From NCBI RefSeq assembly GCF_000005825.2, contig NC_013791.2:1426001-1490000 (forward strand): DNA of 64,000 nt, in the 5' to 3' direction. Positions 25,358-33,413 of this stretch are shown in pieces; the first letter of the stretch is position 1; every line of letters begins with the position of its first letter. The stretch is from Alkalihalophilus pseudofirmus OF4. GTDB lineage: Bacteria; Bacillota; Bacilli; Bacillales; Bacillaceae_D. The position numbers were made by a program, and so were the translations under genes. Below the pieces are notes generated by a model that was not told the DNA's origin, ran no database searches, and worked only from the letters and a program-made list of their open reading frames with translations.

Positions 25358-26256
25358 ATGATCAACAGTTTGAAAATCAAATGAAAAAATTAAAAAAGCA
25401 ATATGATCAAATACCTCAAAAGACTTCAAGTGATCATATCATGTCTCAAATTAAAAAGGGGAATCAGCCTCGCCGGGCTACCTTTTTTCCTCGTTGGCAA
25501 GTGGCGGCGTTAATGTTTTTAGCTGCTGGAATAGGTGCTATTCTCCTATCAGGCGGTTTTTTTACAGACCAGGGTAATCAAATAGCCATTAGTGATGAGG
25601 AAATCAACGAGGAATCTAACGGGGACGGCGAAGCGAATTTTTTAATCGAGGAAGAAGCTGCCGAAGAGGGTGGAACGGATAAAGACGAGGTCACAACCTA
25701 TGAAGAACCTGCTGGAGAAAATGTGACAGCACCAAGGTCGTCATTTGAACGAATTGATATTGGTGAAACGAGAGAAGAAACAGTTATGCGAGAAGGACAA
25801 GAAGATACTATCGTAGTTAAAGAATTTACAGATACCGAACTTGGTTTTTCCTCCGTTGTAGACGAACAATTTGATGTAGAAATAAATTCTGACGAAGAAA
25901 AAGGAATTCAAATCGTAGCCAATTATGGCAATGGTCGGATAGAACCGGCATTTTTATCGATCACTCCAGTTGACGTGGGCAGTGTAGATGAAATTTCAGA
26001 AGAGTGGGATCTAGAAATGAGTCATAACGGATTTGCTTTAGAAGATAATGAAACAGATTGGGTCAATTCAAGGAATGACCAATTAAATGTGATGGAGGAG
26101 CGTTTCTACATTGGTGAATATGAATCTAAGCGATATGCATTACTATCTAACGATGATCATTACTATACCATCGAGATCTATACGTTTGGAGAATATTCCG
26201 AAGGCCTTCAAGTACGTGCAGGACAGGTGATAGAGCACTTTGAGTGGACCCCTTAA
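25354..26256 (+). CDS. probable membrane anti-sigma factor for the ECF sigma
   Basis: 300 residues: a basic cytoplasmic N-terminus (about 1-47, rich in K and Q), one membrane helix (about 49-67, VAALMFLAAGIGAILLSGGF), a strongly acidic linker (about 80-125, many E and D), and an extracytoplasmic domain from about 135. No HxxxCxxC zinc anti-sigma motif is present. Assignment rests on overlap with the sigma gene and topology; the extracellular domain would be the signal sensor. I do not recognise that domain. Confidence 0.7.
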   Translation: MNDQQFENQMKKLKKQYDQIPQKTSSDHIMSQIKKGNQPRRATFFPRWQVAALMFLAAGIGAILLSGGFFTDQGNQIAISDEEINEESNGDGEANFLIEEEAAEEGGTDKDEVTTYEEPAGENVTAPRSSFERIDIGETREETVMREGQEDTIVVKEFTDTELGFSSVVDEQFDVEINSDEEKGIQIVANYGNGRIEPAFLSITPVDVGSVDEISEEWDLEMSHNGFALEDNETDWVNSRNDQLNVMEERFYIGEYESKRYALLSNDDHYYTIEIYTFGEYSEGLQVRAGQVIEHFEWTP

Positions 26257-26300
26257 ACGCAGGGGCAATAAGGTCACAAAAAATGCTCTCAATAATTGTT

Positions 26301-26545
26301 GATTTCCGCTGCAGGCACACGCTTTCCGCGGGTGCCTGCAGCGAGGTCAACGGAGGAAGGGTTTTGTTAAGCTGCTCTCTCATTAAAAGCAAACTTTCAG
26401 GCCTTAGAAAGTGAAGCGGGATGAAAGCAATTATACTTGAGCCTCAAGTGAACTAAATCATAACAAAAGTATCCCACATTAGCCCGAGGAAGCTCACTAG
26501 CTCCCCGCGAAAAGCGAGTTTATTTCAGAAGCGGCAATCCTCCTC
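26301..26545. repeat. dispersed intergenic repeat in inverted pair
   Basis: Between the anti-sigma gene and the next CDS lies about 400 bases with no supportable gene. It starts with CTGCAGGCAC (26309-26318) and its perfect complement GTGCCTGCAG (26332-26341) around CGCTTTCCGCGG. Near 26484-26540 the opposite strand carries a related core (CGCTTTTCGCGGGGAGC, TTCCTCGG). The core GCTTTCCGCGGG followed by a GCC/TCCTCGG block recurs in intergenic regions of many bacilli; that is from memory, so this is probably a two-ended copy of such an element. Confidence 0.55.
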
Positions 26546-26657
26546 TTACTTGCGTTTATTTTCAAGAGTTAAACTTCAGTTTATTTTTCCTCATATCTTT
26601 GTGTAAATCCCATACTATGTTTTTAAAAGAAGTAAAAGACATGAAGGAGAAATAGAC

Positions 26658-27050
26658 GTGGATCCTTATTTTATCTTTAAGAAATGTCTACTTTTATTAA
26701 CCGCATATGGCGGTATTTTAACCTCATTCAAGCTTTTTCCTCACCCTAGAGGGTTTGGGCTAGGGGAGCTGATCGGCGCTGTTCTTTTTTCTCCCTTTCA
26801 AATGCTTGCCGCCTCTTTGGCATTTGTTGCGGGATTTTTAGCCTATTCGCTGTTTGTTCAAGATTTACTAAAAACCCTCTTTCAAATGCCGCGTTATTCC
26901 GTGAATCACAACATACGCATTTTATTTCTTGTTTTAGCCTTTTTATCGATTGCACATCTTATGTACACCAGCTGGGTTCCTGCCCTCTGTGCTCTAATTT
27001 TGGCAAGCTTATATGGTATAATGGATGTTAATTTGCAAAAAGTTGATTAA
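26658..27050 (+). CDS. unrecognised small membrane protein
   Basis: 130 residues, start GTG 26658 behind AAGGAGAAATAG. About four hydrophobic helices (roughly 7-24, 37-65, 86-101, 104-123) with a short basic loop (MPRYSVNHNIR). No motif recognised. It is encoded 32 bases before the phosphoesterase gene and may be co-transcribed with it. Confidence 0.7.
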   Translation: MDPYFIFKKCLLLLTAYGGILTSFKLFPHPRGFGLGELIGAVLFSPFQMLAASLAFVAGFLAYSLFVQDLLKTLFQMPRYSVNHNIRILFLVLAFLSIAHLMYTSWVPALCALILASLYGIMDVNLQKVD

Positions 27051-27082
27051 GAAACACAAGATGTGAGAAAGTAGGAAAATGC

Positions 27083-27826
27083 ATGTTTTACCTATACTTG
27101 TTCATAGCAGCAGGAGTGTTGCTGCTGTTTTATATGTTTATAGAAGCATTTCGTAATCGTTTAATACATCATCCTCTAACATTTGAGGAGCTGCCAGAAG
27201 GACTTAATTCTTTTCGTATCTTTTTTATTTCTGATATCCATAAAAGGCGGGTGTCAGAAAGACTAATAAACAAACTTACAAAGCCGGTTGATATAGTCAT
27301 TATCGGAGGCGATCTGCTAGAGGCAGGAGTAAAACAAGAAAGACTTGAAGAAAATTTACGCCAGTTAACAAAACTAGCTCCTGTTTATTTTGTTTGGGGA
27401 AATAATGACGAGGAAGTAAATAAACAGAGGCTAGAAACGACTCTCCTTCGTCATGGAGTGACGATTTTAAGCCAATCACGCGAAATAATCACTAAATCAG
27501 AATCGAGGATCCAATTAATTGGTATTGATGAAGAGTATGAGCAGCTAGATCAAAGAGAGATTAATAATGAAATGTTCACTGTGTTAATCAGTCATTACCC
27601 AGACATTATAAGAGAAGCATCCTCTATGCTCTCTCCTGAACTTTCTTTAAGTGGACATACCCACGGGGGGCAGATCCGACTAATCAGGTTTGGTATAGCT
27701 GAGCTGGGCGGTATGAAAAGAGAAAACGGAGGGTGGCATTTAATTAGTAATGGATACGGGACTACTAAACTGCCGCTTAGGCTTGGAGCGCCTCAACAAA
27801 CACATATAATTGAAATAAAGAAATAG
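27083..27826 (+). CDS. ypbG: membrane-anchored metallophosphoesterase YpbG
   Basis: A calcineurin-like phosphoesterase of 247 residues with an N-terminal helix (about 2-20). Metal and catalytic motifs: FFISDIHKR (DxH, about 46-52), IIGGDLLEAG (GD), VWGNNDEE (GNxD/E variant), SHYPD and LSGHTHGGQ (GHxH). The family includes YkuE-like enzymes whose proposed substrates are lipid or nucleotide phosphates; this one is not assigned. Matches the ypbF-ypbG-ypbH arrangement of B. subtilis. Confidence 0.85.
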   Translation: MFYLYLFIAAGVLLLFYMFIEAFRNRLIHHPLTFEELPEGLNSFRIFFISDIHKRRVSERLINKLTKPVDIVIIGGDLLEAGVKQERLEENLRQLTKLAPVYFVWGNNDEEVNKQRLETTLLRHGVTILSQSREIITKSESRIQLIGIDEEYEQLDQREINNEMFTVLISHYPDIIREASSMLSPELSLSGHTHGGQIRLIRFGIAELGGMKRENGGWHLISNGYGTTKLPLRLGAPQQTHIIEIKK

Positions 27827-27876
27827 GATGAAAGAAAATAAATAAATGATATAACTTACAATTTAAATGAACACAT

Positions 27877-27926
27877 TATACAAATGATTGTACAAAGTTT
27901 ACACAGAGGGCTTCATTCGCTATACT
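27877..27926 (+). promoter_or_regulatory. sigma-A promoter with adjacent dyad operator, upstream of the LitR/CarH-like gene
   Basis: TTTACA (27898-27903) and TATACT (27921-27926) are exactly 17 bases apart. Four bases upstream of the -35 lies the inverted repeat TATACAA-N4-TTGTACA (27877-27894), a likely site for a dimeric regulator such as the MerR-type protein encoded next. The leader to the ATG is about 155 bases. Confidence 0.65.
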
Positions 27927-28088
27927 AAGCTAAAAAGCACCACTTTAAGGCAAAGGTTGTATTCAAAGTGTATTCAATGATCGCATGAAAAGTATGGAGT
28001 AAGATACGAAGGCAAGGTTCTCTAAAGCAAGTCTTACATCAAAGATCTAAAATACGGAGCTTGTGCAACTTGTATAGGGGGAGAGAAT

Positions 28089-28994
28089 ATGGCTTCTAAT
28101 GAAGGGAAATACAATATAAAAGCAATTTCAACCATGTTAGGGATACAACCAGGAACGTTAAGAGCTTGGGAGCGAAGGTATCAAATTATTGAACCAATAC
28201 GTAATTCGGCAGGCCATCGTTTGTATTCAGATGAACATGTTGCCATCTTGCGGTGGTTAATTGATAAAGTAAATAAAGGTTTTACAATCGGACAAGCTGT
28301 CGGATTATTTGAGAAAGGTAATATTGGGATGCCACAGCAAGAAAGCAGTGAGCATCAAGACTACTCAATACAATTATCAGATGAGATTCTTCAAGCTTTG
28401 CTTTCTTTTGAAGAAACAAAAGCACATCAGCTCCTAAACCAAGCGTTCAGCATGTTTAGTATTGATAAGGTGACCATTGATATCCTTGGAACGTTGCTTG
28501 TGAAAGTAGGGTATATGTGGGAGAATAATGAAATTTCGACTGCTCACGAGCATTTTGTCACTTCTTTTCTACGCACAAAAATCGGTAATATTTTTCACGG
28601 GCTGCCTGTTGATGGGTTCTTGCCGAAAGTAGTAGCAGTGTGTGGACCTAATGAAACTCATGAGCTTGGCTTGTTGATCTTTACTTTGTTTTTAAGACGT
28701 AAAGGATTTGAGGTCATTTATTTAGGGGCAGGTATACCAAATGATGATGTAGAAATGGTGTTGCGTGAAGTGAATGCTAAAATGTTTTTCACTTCTTGTA
28801 CAATTTCTGCTAATGCTAGAGCGACAATAGAGTTAATTGAACATCTAAAAGAGGTGTTTCCACATTTAATTATTGGCACGGGCGGATATGCCTTTGATGA
28901 GTTAGAGGATGAAAAACAAGAAGTGTTAGAGCCGCATCTTGTCGGTAAGACGAAGACTGAATGGGAAAACTGGCTAAAAAACAACCTTAAATAA
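28089..28994 (+). CDS. MerR-type transcription regulator with B12-binding domain (LitR/CarH family photoreceptor type)
   Basis: 301 residues. The N-terminal MerR-type winged helix reads TLRAWERRYQ and GHRLYSDEHV (about 8-75); the middle forms the cap four-helix bundle; the C-terminal Rossmann part (about 180-295) binds cobalamin. The Wx9EH cap motif is intact (W144, E154, H155) as is ETHELG (H191 would be the lower cobalt ligand). These residues define AdoCbl-dependent light-sensing CarH/LitR proteins, which repress in the dark and release DNA on illumination. The target is probably its own promoter and unlinked genes; no carotenoid or photolyase gene is in this window. Ribosome binding site AGGGGGAGAG. 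Confidence 0.87.
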   Translation: MASNEGKYNIKAISTMLGIQPGTLRAWERRYQIIEPIRNSAGHRLYSDEHVAILRWLIDKVNKGFTIGQAVGLFEKGNIGMPQQESSEHQDYSIQLSDEILQALLSFEETKAHQLLNQAFSMFSIDKVTIDILGTLLVKVGYMWENNEISTAHEHFVTSFLRTKIGNIFHGLPVDGFLPKVVAVCGPNETHELGLLIFTLFLRRKGFEVIYLGAGIPNDDVEMVLREVNAKMFFTSCTISANARATIELIEHLKEVFPHLIIGTGGYAFDELEDEKQEVLEPHLVGKTKTEWENWLKNNLK

Positions 28995-29120
28995 ATAATT
29001 AGGTTTGTTTCACAGGCGTGTTTGCGAACCTTCTGTAACGTCCTCACATACCGTATAGCAAGACGATGTTTACGGCACGAGTCAGCCATTTTCAGGCTCT
29101 CGGAAAAGGGAGGGTTAACA

Positions 29121-29720
29121 ATGCGTCTTGAGCGTTTAAATGTAGATAAATTTAAAGTATTCCTTACATTTGATGATATGCAGGAAAGAGGAATAACGAA
29201 AGAAGATTTATGGCAGGATGTTCCAAAAGTACATGATCTATTTCGAGATATGATGCTTGAAGCAGATGATGAATTAGGTTTTAAAGTAGATGGGCCGATT
29301 GCTGTAGAAGTGTATGCAATGCCGGCGCAAGGAATGGTTATCATTGTGTCAAAAGGGCTTCCAGATGAAGATTTTGATATTGATGGGTTTGAGGAAGGCT
29401 ATATTGAAATGCAGGTAACATTAGATGAGAGTGATGAGATATTCTATACATTTAAAGAATTTGAAGATGTCATTGGCCTTTCTTCTAGGCTGTATCCATT
29501 TGGTGTGATAGGTGGACAGCTTTATTTCTTTGACGGTCAATACTATATGAAATTTGAAGATATGGACATTATTGACCAAGACGAAGAAGCTTTTATCGCA
29601 TTACTATCTGAATTTGGGTATTCCTCGACCGTGTCTATACACAGAGTAAAAGAATACGGTAAGACATTAATGGAAAATGAAGCTGTCTATCAACTATATC
29701 ATACATTTATCAAACGATAG
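29121..29720 (+). CDS. mecB: MecA-family adaptor protein (YpbH/MecB type)
   Basis: 199 residues from ATG 29121, which follows GGGAGGG; the 33-codon upstream extension lacks family similarity. N-terminal LERLNVDKFKVFLTFDDMQE and the acidic middle (DDELGFKVDGP, DEDFDIDGFEEGYIE) followed by a C-terminal ClpC-binding domain (SSRLYPFGVIGGQLYFF) are characteristic of MecA/YpbH adaptors that deliver substrates to ClpCP. Position before ddl/gudB corresponds to B. subtilis ypbH; mecA itself lies elsewhere in bacilli. Confidence 0.88.
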   Translation: MRLERLNVDKFKVFLTFDDMQERGITKEDLWQDVPKVHDLFRDMMLEADDELGFKVDGPIAVEVYAMPAQGMVIIVSKGLPDEDFDIDGFEEGYIEMQVTLDESDEIFYTFKEFEDVIGLSSRLYPFGVIGGQLYFFDGQYYMKFEDMDIIDQDEEAFIALLSEFGYSSTVSIHRVKEYGKTLMENEAVYQLYHTFIKR

Positions 29721-29757
29721 AAAACTGGTGCCAAATGGTCATCGGTTTTCTTTTTTT
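29720..29757 (+). terminator. intrinsic terminator after the MecA-family gene
   Basis: GAAAACTGGTGCC and GGTCATCGGTTTTC form a stem with two wobble pairs and one mismatch, followed by T7. Confidence 0.85.
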
Positions 29758-29839
29758 GAGTGCAGCTCTGCTTTTTCGTTGAGGTACTTTTTCTTTCACA
29801 GTTTTCCTGTGCTTTTAATAAGCGTGGCCAAGGGTATTA

Positions 29840-29848
29840 TGGTACAAT
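29840..29848 (+). promoter_or_regulatory. extended -10 promoter upstream of ddl
   Basis: TGG followed by TACAAT is an extended -10 element 75 bases before the ddl start. No clear -35 is visible. Confidence 0.4.
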
Positions 29849-29922
29849 AACCGAGACTAGTTCCGAAAATAAAGTAGGCGAATATACTAGTGGTACATAA
29901 TGTGTAGTAGGAGTTGAGCCAA

Positions 29923-30840
29923 ATGAAAATTGCTGTATTGTATGGTGGGATTTCAGCAGAGAGAGAAGTATCTTTATCCTCTGGTAAGGGCATTATTAAT
30001 GCTCTTAAAGCAAATGGACATGAAGTGATCGGGATTGATTTTCACCCTGATAGATTAGAAGATTTATTAAACTTGGAAGTCGACTTAGTTTACATTGGTT
30101 TGCATGGCAGGTACGGTGAAGATGGCAAAGTGCAAGCTTTACTAGATATGCTGAACATTAACTATGTTGGTTCAGGTGTGCAAGGTTCTGCTCTAGCGAT
30201 GGATAAAGCAAAGTCGAAGCTGTTCTTTGAGAGAGAAGGTACCAGAATAGCCAAACAGCACGTGCTTTATAAGCATTCATACGACCCTGAAACGACGGCA
30301 ATTGAGATTCCGTTTCCTGTTGTAGTAAAGCCAAACCAAGAAGGCTCTACAATTGGAATTACGTTTGCTGAGAATGAAGAAGAATTGTTAAATGGTATTG
30401 AGGAAGCATTCAAACTAGATGAAACGGTACTGCTTGAAGAATTTATTAAGGGCAGAGAAGTGACGGTCGCTGTAATGGGGAATAAAGGGCGTGAGAAAGC
30501 TCTTCCTGTAGTAGAGATTGTACCAAAAAATAAGTATTATGATTACGAGGCAAAATATGCAGCGGGTATGAGCGAGCATATTGTTCCTGCACGTCTTACA
30601 AGTGAACAAACAGATTATGTTCAAAAGCATGCTGTATTGGCTCACCAAGCTCTAGGCTGCGACATTTATTCACGCGTTGACTTTATTGTACCCGATGATG
30701 GAGGAGCTCCAGTCATTTTAGAAGTAAATACTCTTCCTGGGATGACACCAACAAGCCTCTATCCGGATGCTGCTCGTGAAATTGGGTTATCCTATGATGA
30801 GATGATTGAAACATTCGTCCAACTATCTTTAAATAAATAA
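29923..30840 (+). CDS. ddl: D-alanine--D-alanine ligase, short form
   Basis: An ATP-grasp ligase making the D-Ala-D-Ala of peptidoglycan precursors. Start ATG 29923 follows AGGAG. Motifs: GGISAEREVSLSSG (about 8), HGRYGEDGKVQALLDM (about 63), PFPVVVKPNQEGSTIGI (ATP binding), LLEEFIKGREVTVAV, NKYYDYEAKYAAG (omega loop with the tyrosine of D-Ala-specific enzymes) and EVNTLPGMTPTSLYP. At 305 residues it is close to E. coli DdlB and about 50 shorter than B. subtilis Ddl, and it sits between the MecA-type gene and gudB, which are adjacent in B. subtilis. It may be one of two ligases. Confidence 0.93.
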   Translation: MKIAVLYGGISAEREVSLSSGKGIINALKANGHEVIGIDFHPDRLEDLLNLEVDLVYIGLHGRYGEDGKVQALLDMLNINYVGSGVQGSALAMDKAKSKLFFEREGTRIAKQHVLYKHSYDPETTAIEIPFPVVVKPNQEGSTIGITFAENEEELLNGIEEAFKLDETVLLEEFIKGREVTVAVMGNKGREKALPVVEIVPKNKYYDYEAKYAAGMSEHIVPARLTSEQTDYVQKHAVLAHQALGCDIYSRVDFIVPDDGGAPVILEVNTLPGMTPTSLYPDAAREIGLSYDEMIETFVQLSLNK

Positions 30841-30851
30841 ACATTAATAAA

Positions 30852-30884
30852 AGGCAGACTGATTTTAAATCAGTCTGTTTTAAT
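30852..30884 (+). terminator. intrinsic terminator after ddl
   Basis: CAGACTGATTT (30855-30865) and AAATCAGTCTG (30867-30877) form a near-perfect palindrome followed by TTTTAATT. Confidence 0.85.
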
Positions 30885-31069
30885 TGCTTAAGATTTGGGT
30901 AAATAGTAGTAAGAATAGTGTGAATAGGACGGAAATATAAGTTATCTTGTTTTTTTTACTGAAAAGGTGGAAATATGACAGCTCTTTCATTATAGTAAGT
31001 AGTGATGAATGATAACGCGGTCATATGCGTAAAAAATAATACATCGAACACTGGCTAGAGGTGAAACAG

Positions 31070-32332
31070 ATGGAAGGTAATGGTAAGCAAGCTGAAAATT
31101 TAGATGTGCTTGTTTCAACGCAGAAGGTAATTAAAAAGGCTTTGGACAAGCTTGGTTATCCTGATGAAATGTTTGAGTTAATGAAGGAACCAATCCGTAT
31201 GTTAACGGTGCGTATTCCTATTAAAATGGATGATGGTTCGACAAAGATTTTTACAGGTTTCCGAGCTCAGCATAATGATGCAGTTGGACCGACAAAAGGT
31301 GGAGTACGTTTCCACCCAAATGTTACTGAAAAAGAAGTGAAAGCGTTATCTATCTGGATGAGTTTGAAAGCTGGAATAGTTGATCTTCCTTATGGCGGAG
31401 GAAAAGGTGGAATTATTTGTGACCCTCGTGATATGTCCTTCCGTGAATTAGAAAGATTAAGCCGCGGATATGTGCGGGCAATTAGTCAATTAGTAGGACC
31501 GACTAAGGATATTCCTGCTCCAGACGTATTTACTAATTCGCAGATTATGGCGTGGATGCTCGATGAATACAGCCGTATCCGTGAGTTTGATTCACCTGGA
31601 TTTATTACAGGAAAGCCTCTTGTGTTAGGAGGATCACACGGACGTGAATCTGCAACAGCTAAAGGTGTAACCATTTGTATCCGTGAGGCTGCTAAGAAAA
31701 AAGGGATCGATATTGAAGGAGCAAAAGTAGTAATCCAAGGCTTTGGTAATGCAGGAAGTTTCCTCGCGAAGTTCATGCATGATGCCGGAGCAAAAGTAGT
31801 TGGTATTAGTGATGCTTATGGAGCCCTGCACGATCCTGAAGGGTTAGATATTGATTACTTGCTTGATCGTCGTGACAGTTTTGGTACGGTAACCAATCTG
31901 TTTAAAGAAACCATTACAAACCAAGAGCTGCTTGAATTAGAATGTGATATTTTAGTTCCAGCTGCTATTGAAAATCAAATTACAGAAGAAAATGCAGAGC
32001 GAATTAAAGCTTCAATTGTCGTAGAAGCTGCTAATGGTCCGACAACGATGGAAGCAACGCGTATTTTATCAGAACGTGATGTCCTGTTAGTTCCTGATGT
32101 ATTAGCTAGTGCAGGCGGGGTAACTGTTTCTTACTTTGAGTGGGTTCAAAATAATCAAGGCTATTATTGGACGGAAGAAGAAGTAGAAGGTAAGCTTGAA
32201 CATGTTATGGTTGGTTCTTTTGAAAACATTTACAACTTATCGAAGAGCCGAAAAGTAGATATGCGTCTAGCCGCATACATGATTGGTGTGCGTAAGATGG
32301 CCGAAGCCTCTCGTTTCCGTGGCTGGGTGTAA
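31070..32332 (+). CDS. gudB: NAD-specific glutamate dehydrogenase (GudB/RocG type)
   Basis: Catabolic oxidation of glutamate to 2-oxoglutarate and ammonia. 420 residues; ATG 31070 follows AGAGGTGA. Motifs: FRAQHNDAVGPTKGGVRFHP, DLPYGGGKGGI (catalytic lysine), PAPDVFTNSQIMAWM and the nucleotide-binding VIQGFGNAGSF. The sequence reads through the active-site region without the 9-bp duplication that inactivates gudB in B. subtilis 168. Adjacent ypdA matches the B. subtilis order, supporting gudB over rocG. Confidence 0.95.
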   Translation: MEGNGKQAENLDVLVSTQKVIKKALDKLGYPDEMFELMKEPIRMLTVRIPIKMDDGSTKIFTGFRAQHNDAVGPTKGGVRFHPNVTEKEVKALSIWMSLKAGIVDLPYGGGKGGIICDPRDMSFRELERLSRGYVRAISQLVGPTKDIPAPDVFTNSQIMAWMLDEYSRIREFDSPGFITGKPLVLGGSHGRESATAKGVTICIREAAKKKGIDIEGAKVVIQGFGNAGSFLAKFMHDAGAKVVGISDAYGALHDPEGLDIDYLLDRRDSFGTVTNLFKETITNQELLELECDILVPAAIENQITEENAERIKASIVVEAANGPTTMEATRILSERDVLLVPDVLASAGGVTVSYFEWVQNNQGYYWTEEEVEGKLEHVMVGSFENIYNLSKSRKVDMRLAAYMIGVRKMAEASRFRGWV

Positions 32333-32362
32333 TTTGATATACTATAAATAAGATTAACCTTG

Positions 32363-32390
32363 CCCTTGTGTCAATGATACAAGGGTTTTC
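32363..32390 (+). terminator. intrinsic terminator after gudB
   Basis: CCCTTGT (32363-32369) pairs with ACAAGGG (32379-32385), followed by TTTTC. Confidence 0.75.
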
Positions 32391-32419
32391 GGGTTTCATT
32401 GTTGTGAGAGGTGAGTAGT

Positions 32420-33391
32420 TTGATCAAAGAAGACATCATTATTATAGGAGCAGGACCATGCGGGCTATCAGCTGCCGTTGCGTGCCAAGAAGCCGGATTT
32501 TCTCCACTTGTTATAGAGAAGGGTAATATCGTCAATGCGATCTATCGTTATCCAACTCATCAGACATTCTTTAGTACAAGTGAAAAGCTTGAGATCGGAG
32601 ACGTTGCATTTGTAACTGAAGAGCGGAAGCCGAAGCGGAATCAAGCGTTAGTCTATTACCGTGATGTAGTGAAGCGTAAGAAGATTCGTGTCCAATCATA
32701 TGAAGAGGTAAAATTGGTGACGAAACAAGATGACAGTGAGTTTCGCGTGAGTACATCAAAACGGGAATACGTTTGTCAAAAGCTGATTATCGCAACAGGT
32801 TATTATGACAGCCCTAATAAAATGAATATACCTGGTGAGGATAAGGAGCATGTGCATCATTATTTTAAAGAAGCCCATCCTTATTTTGATTTAGATGTGG
32901 TCGTAATCGGCGGGAAGAACTCTGCAGTAGATGCAGCTCTTGAACTCGAGAAAGCAGGGGCTAGAGTGTGTGCATTGTATCGTGGGAGCGAATATTCAAC
33001 CAGTGTGAAGCCTTGGATCTTACCAGAATATGAATCACTTGTCCGCAATGAGAAAATAAATCTACATTTTAATGCAGAAGTTAAAGAGATAACAGATCAT
33101 GAAGTATTATATACAATCGGTGATGAAGTATATTCAGTGAAGGCAGATGCTGTTTTCGCTATGACAGGTTACCATCCTGATCATTCTTTTCTAAGAAAAA
33201 TAGGGGTGGAAGTAGAAGCAGGTTCCGGACGTCCTGCTTTAGATCCTGAAACGATGGAAACAAATGTTGAAGGAGTTTATATTGCTGGAGTGATTGCAGC
33301 TGGCAATAATGCAAATGAAATCTTTATCGAAAATGGTCGTCACCATGGACCGTTGATCGCTGAAGATTTAAAGAAAAAATTTTCAACATAA
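32420..33391 (+). CDS. ypdA: bacillithiol disulfide reductase YpdA (Bdr)
   Basis: A flavin-dependent NADPH oxidoreductase that reduces bacillithiol disulfide. FAD-binding IIGAGPCGLSAAV at the N-terminus, NADPH-binding VVIGGKNSAVDAALE (about 160), and GVYIAGV near the end. I prefer TTG 32420 because GAGGTGA lies five bases before it; this places the cysteine of GAGPCG at position 14, the position reported as active-site Cys14 in S. aureus YpdA. GTG 32411 would have no ribosome binding site. 323 residues. Bacillithiol use is consistent with a bacillus. Confidence 0.92.
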   Translation: MIKEDIIIIGAGPCGLSAAVACQEAGFSPLVIEKGNIVNAIYRYPTHQTFFSTSEKLEIGDVAFVTEERKPKRNQALVYYRDVVKRKKIRVQSYEEVKLVTKQDDSEFRVSTSKREYVCQKLIIATGYYDSPNKMNIPGEDKEHVHHYFKEAHPYFDLDVVVIGGKNSAVDAALELEKAGARVCALYRGSEYSTSVKPWILPEYESLVRNEKINLHFNAEVKEITDHEVLYTIGDEVYSVKADAVFAMTGYHPDHSFLRKIGVEVEAGSGRPALDPETMETNVEGVYIAGVIAAGNNANEIFIENGRHHGPLIAEDLKKKFST

Positions 33392-33413
33392 AAAAGCCCT
33401 TTAGGGCTTTTTT
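33390..33413. terminator. bidirectional terminator between ypdA and the asparaginase gene
   Basis: AAAAAAGCCC-TTTA-GGGCTTTTTT, A-rich before and T-rich after, so it can stop transcription from both convergent genes. Confidence 0.9.

Noticed and set aside
28718-29344. A 208-residue minus-strand frame opposite the LitR-like and MecA-type genes
   Set aside because: Composition (Ser/Ile-rich, no motifs) and overlap with two well-supported genes mark it as a shadow.
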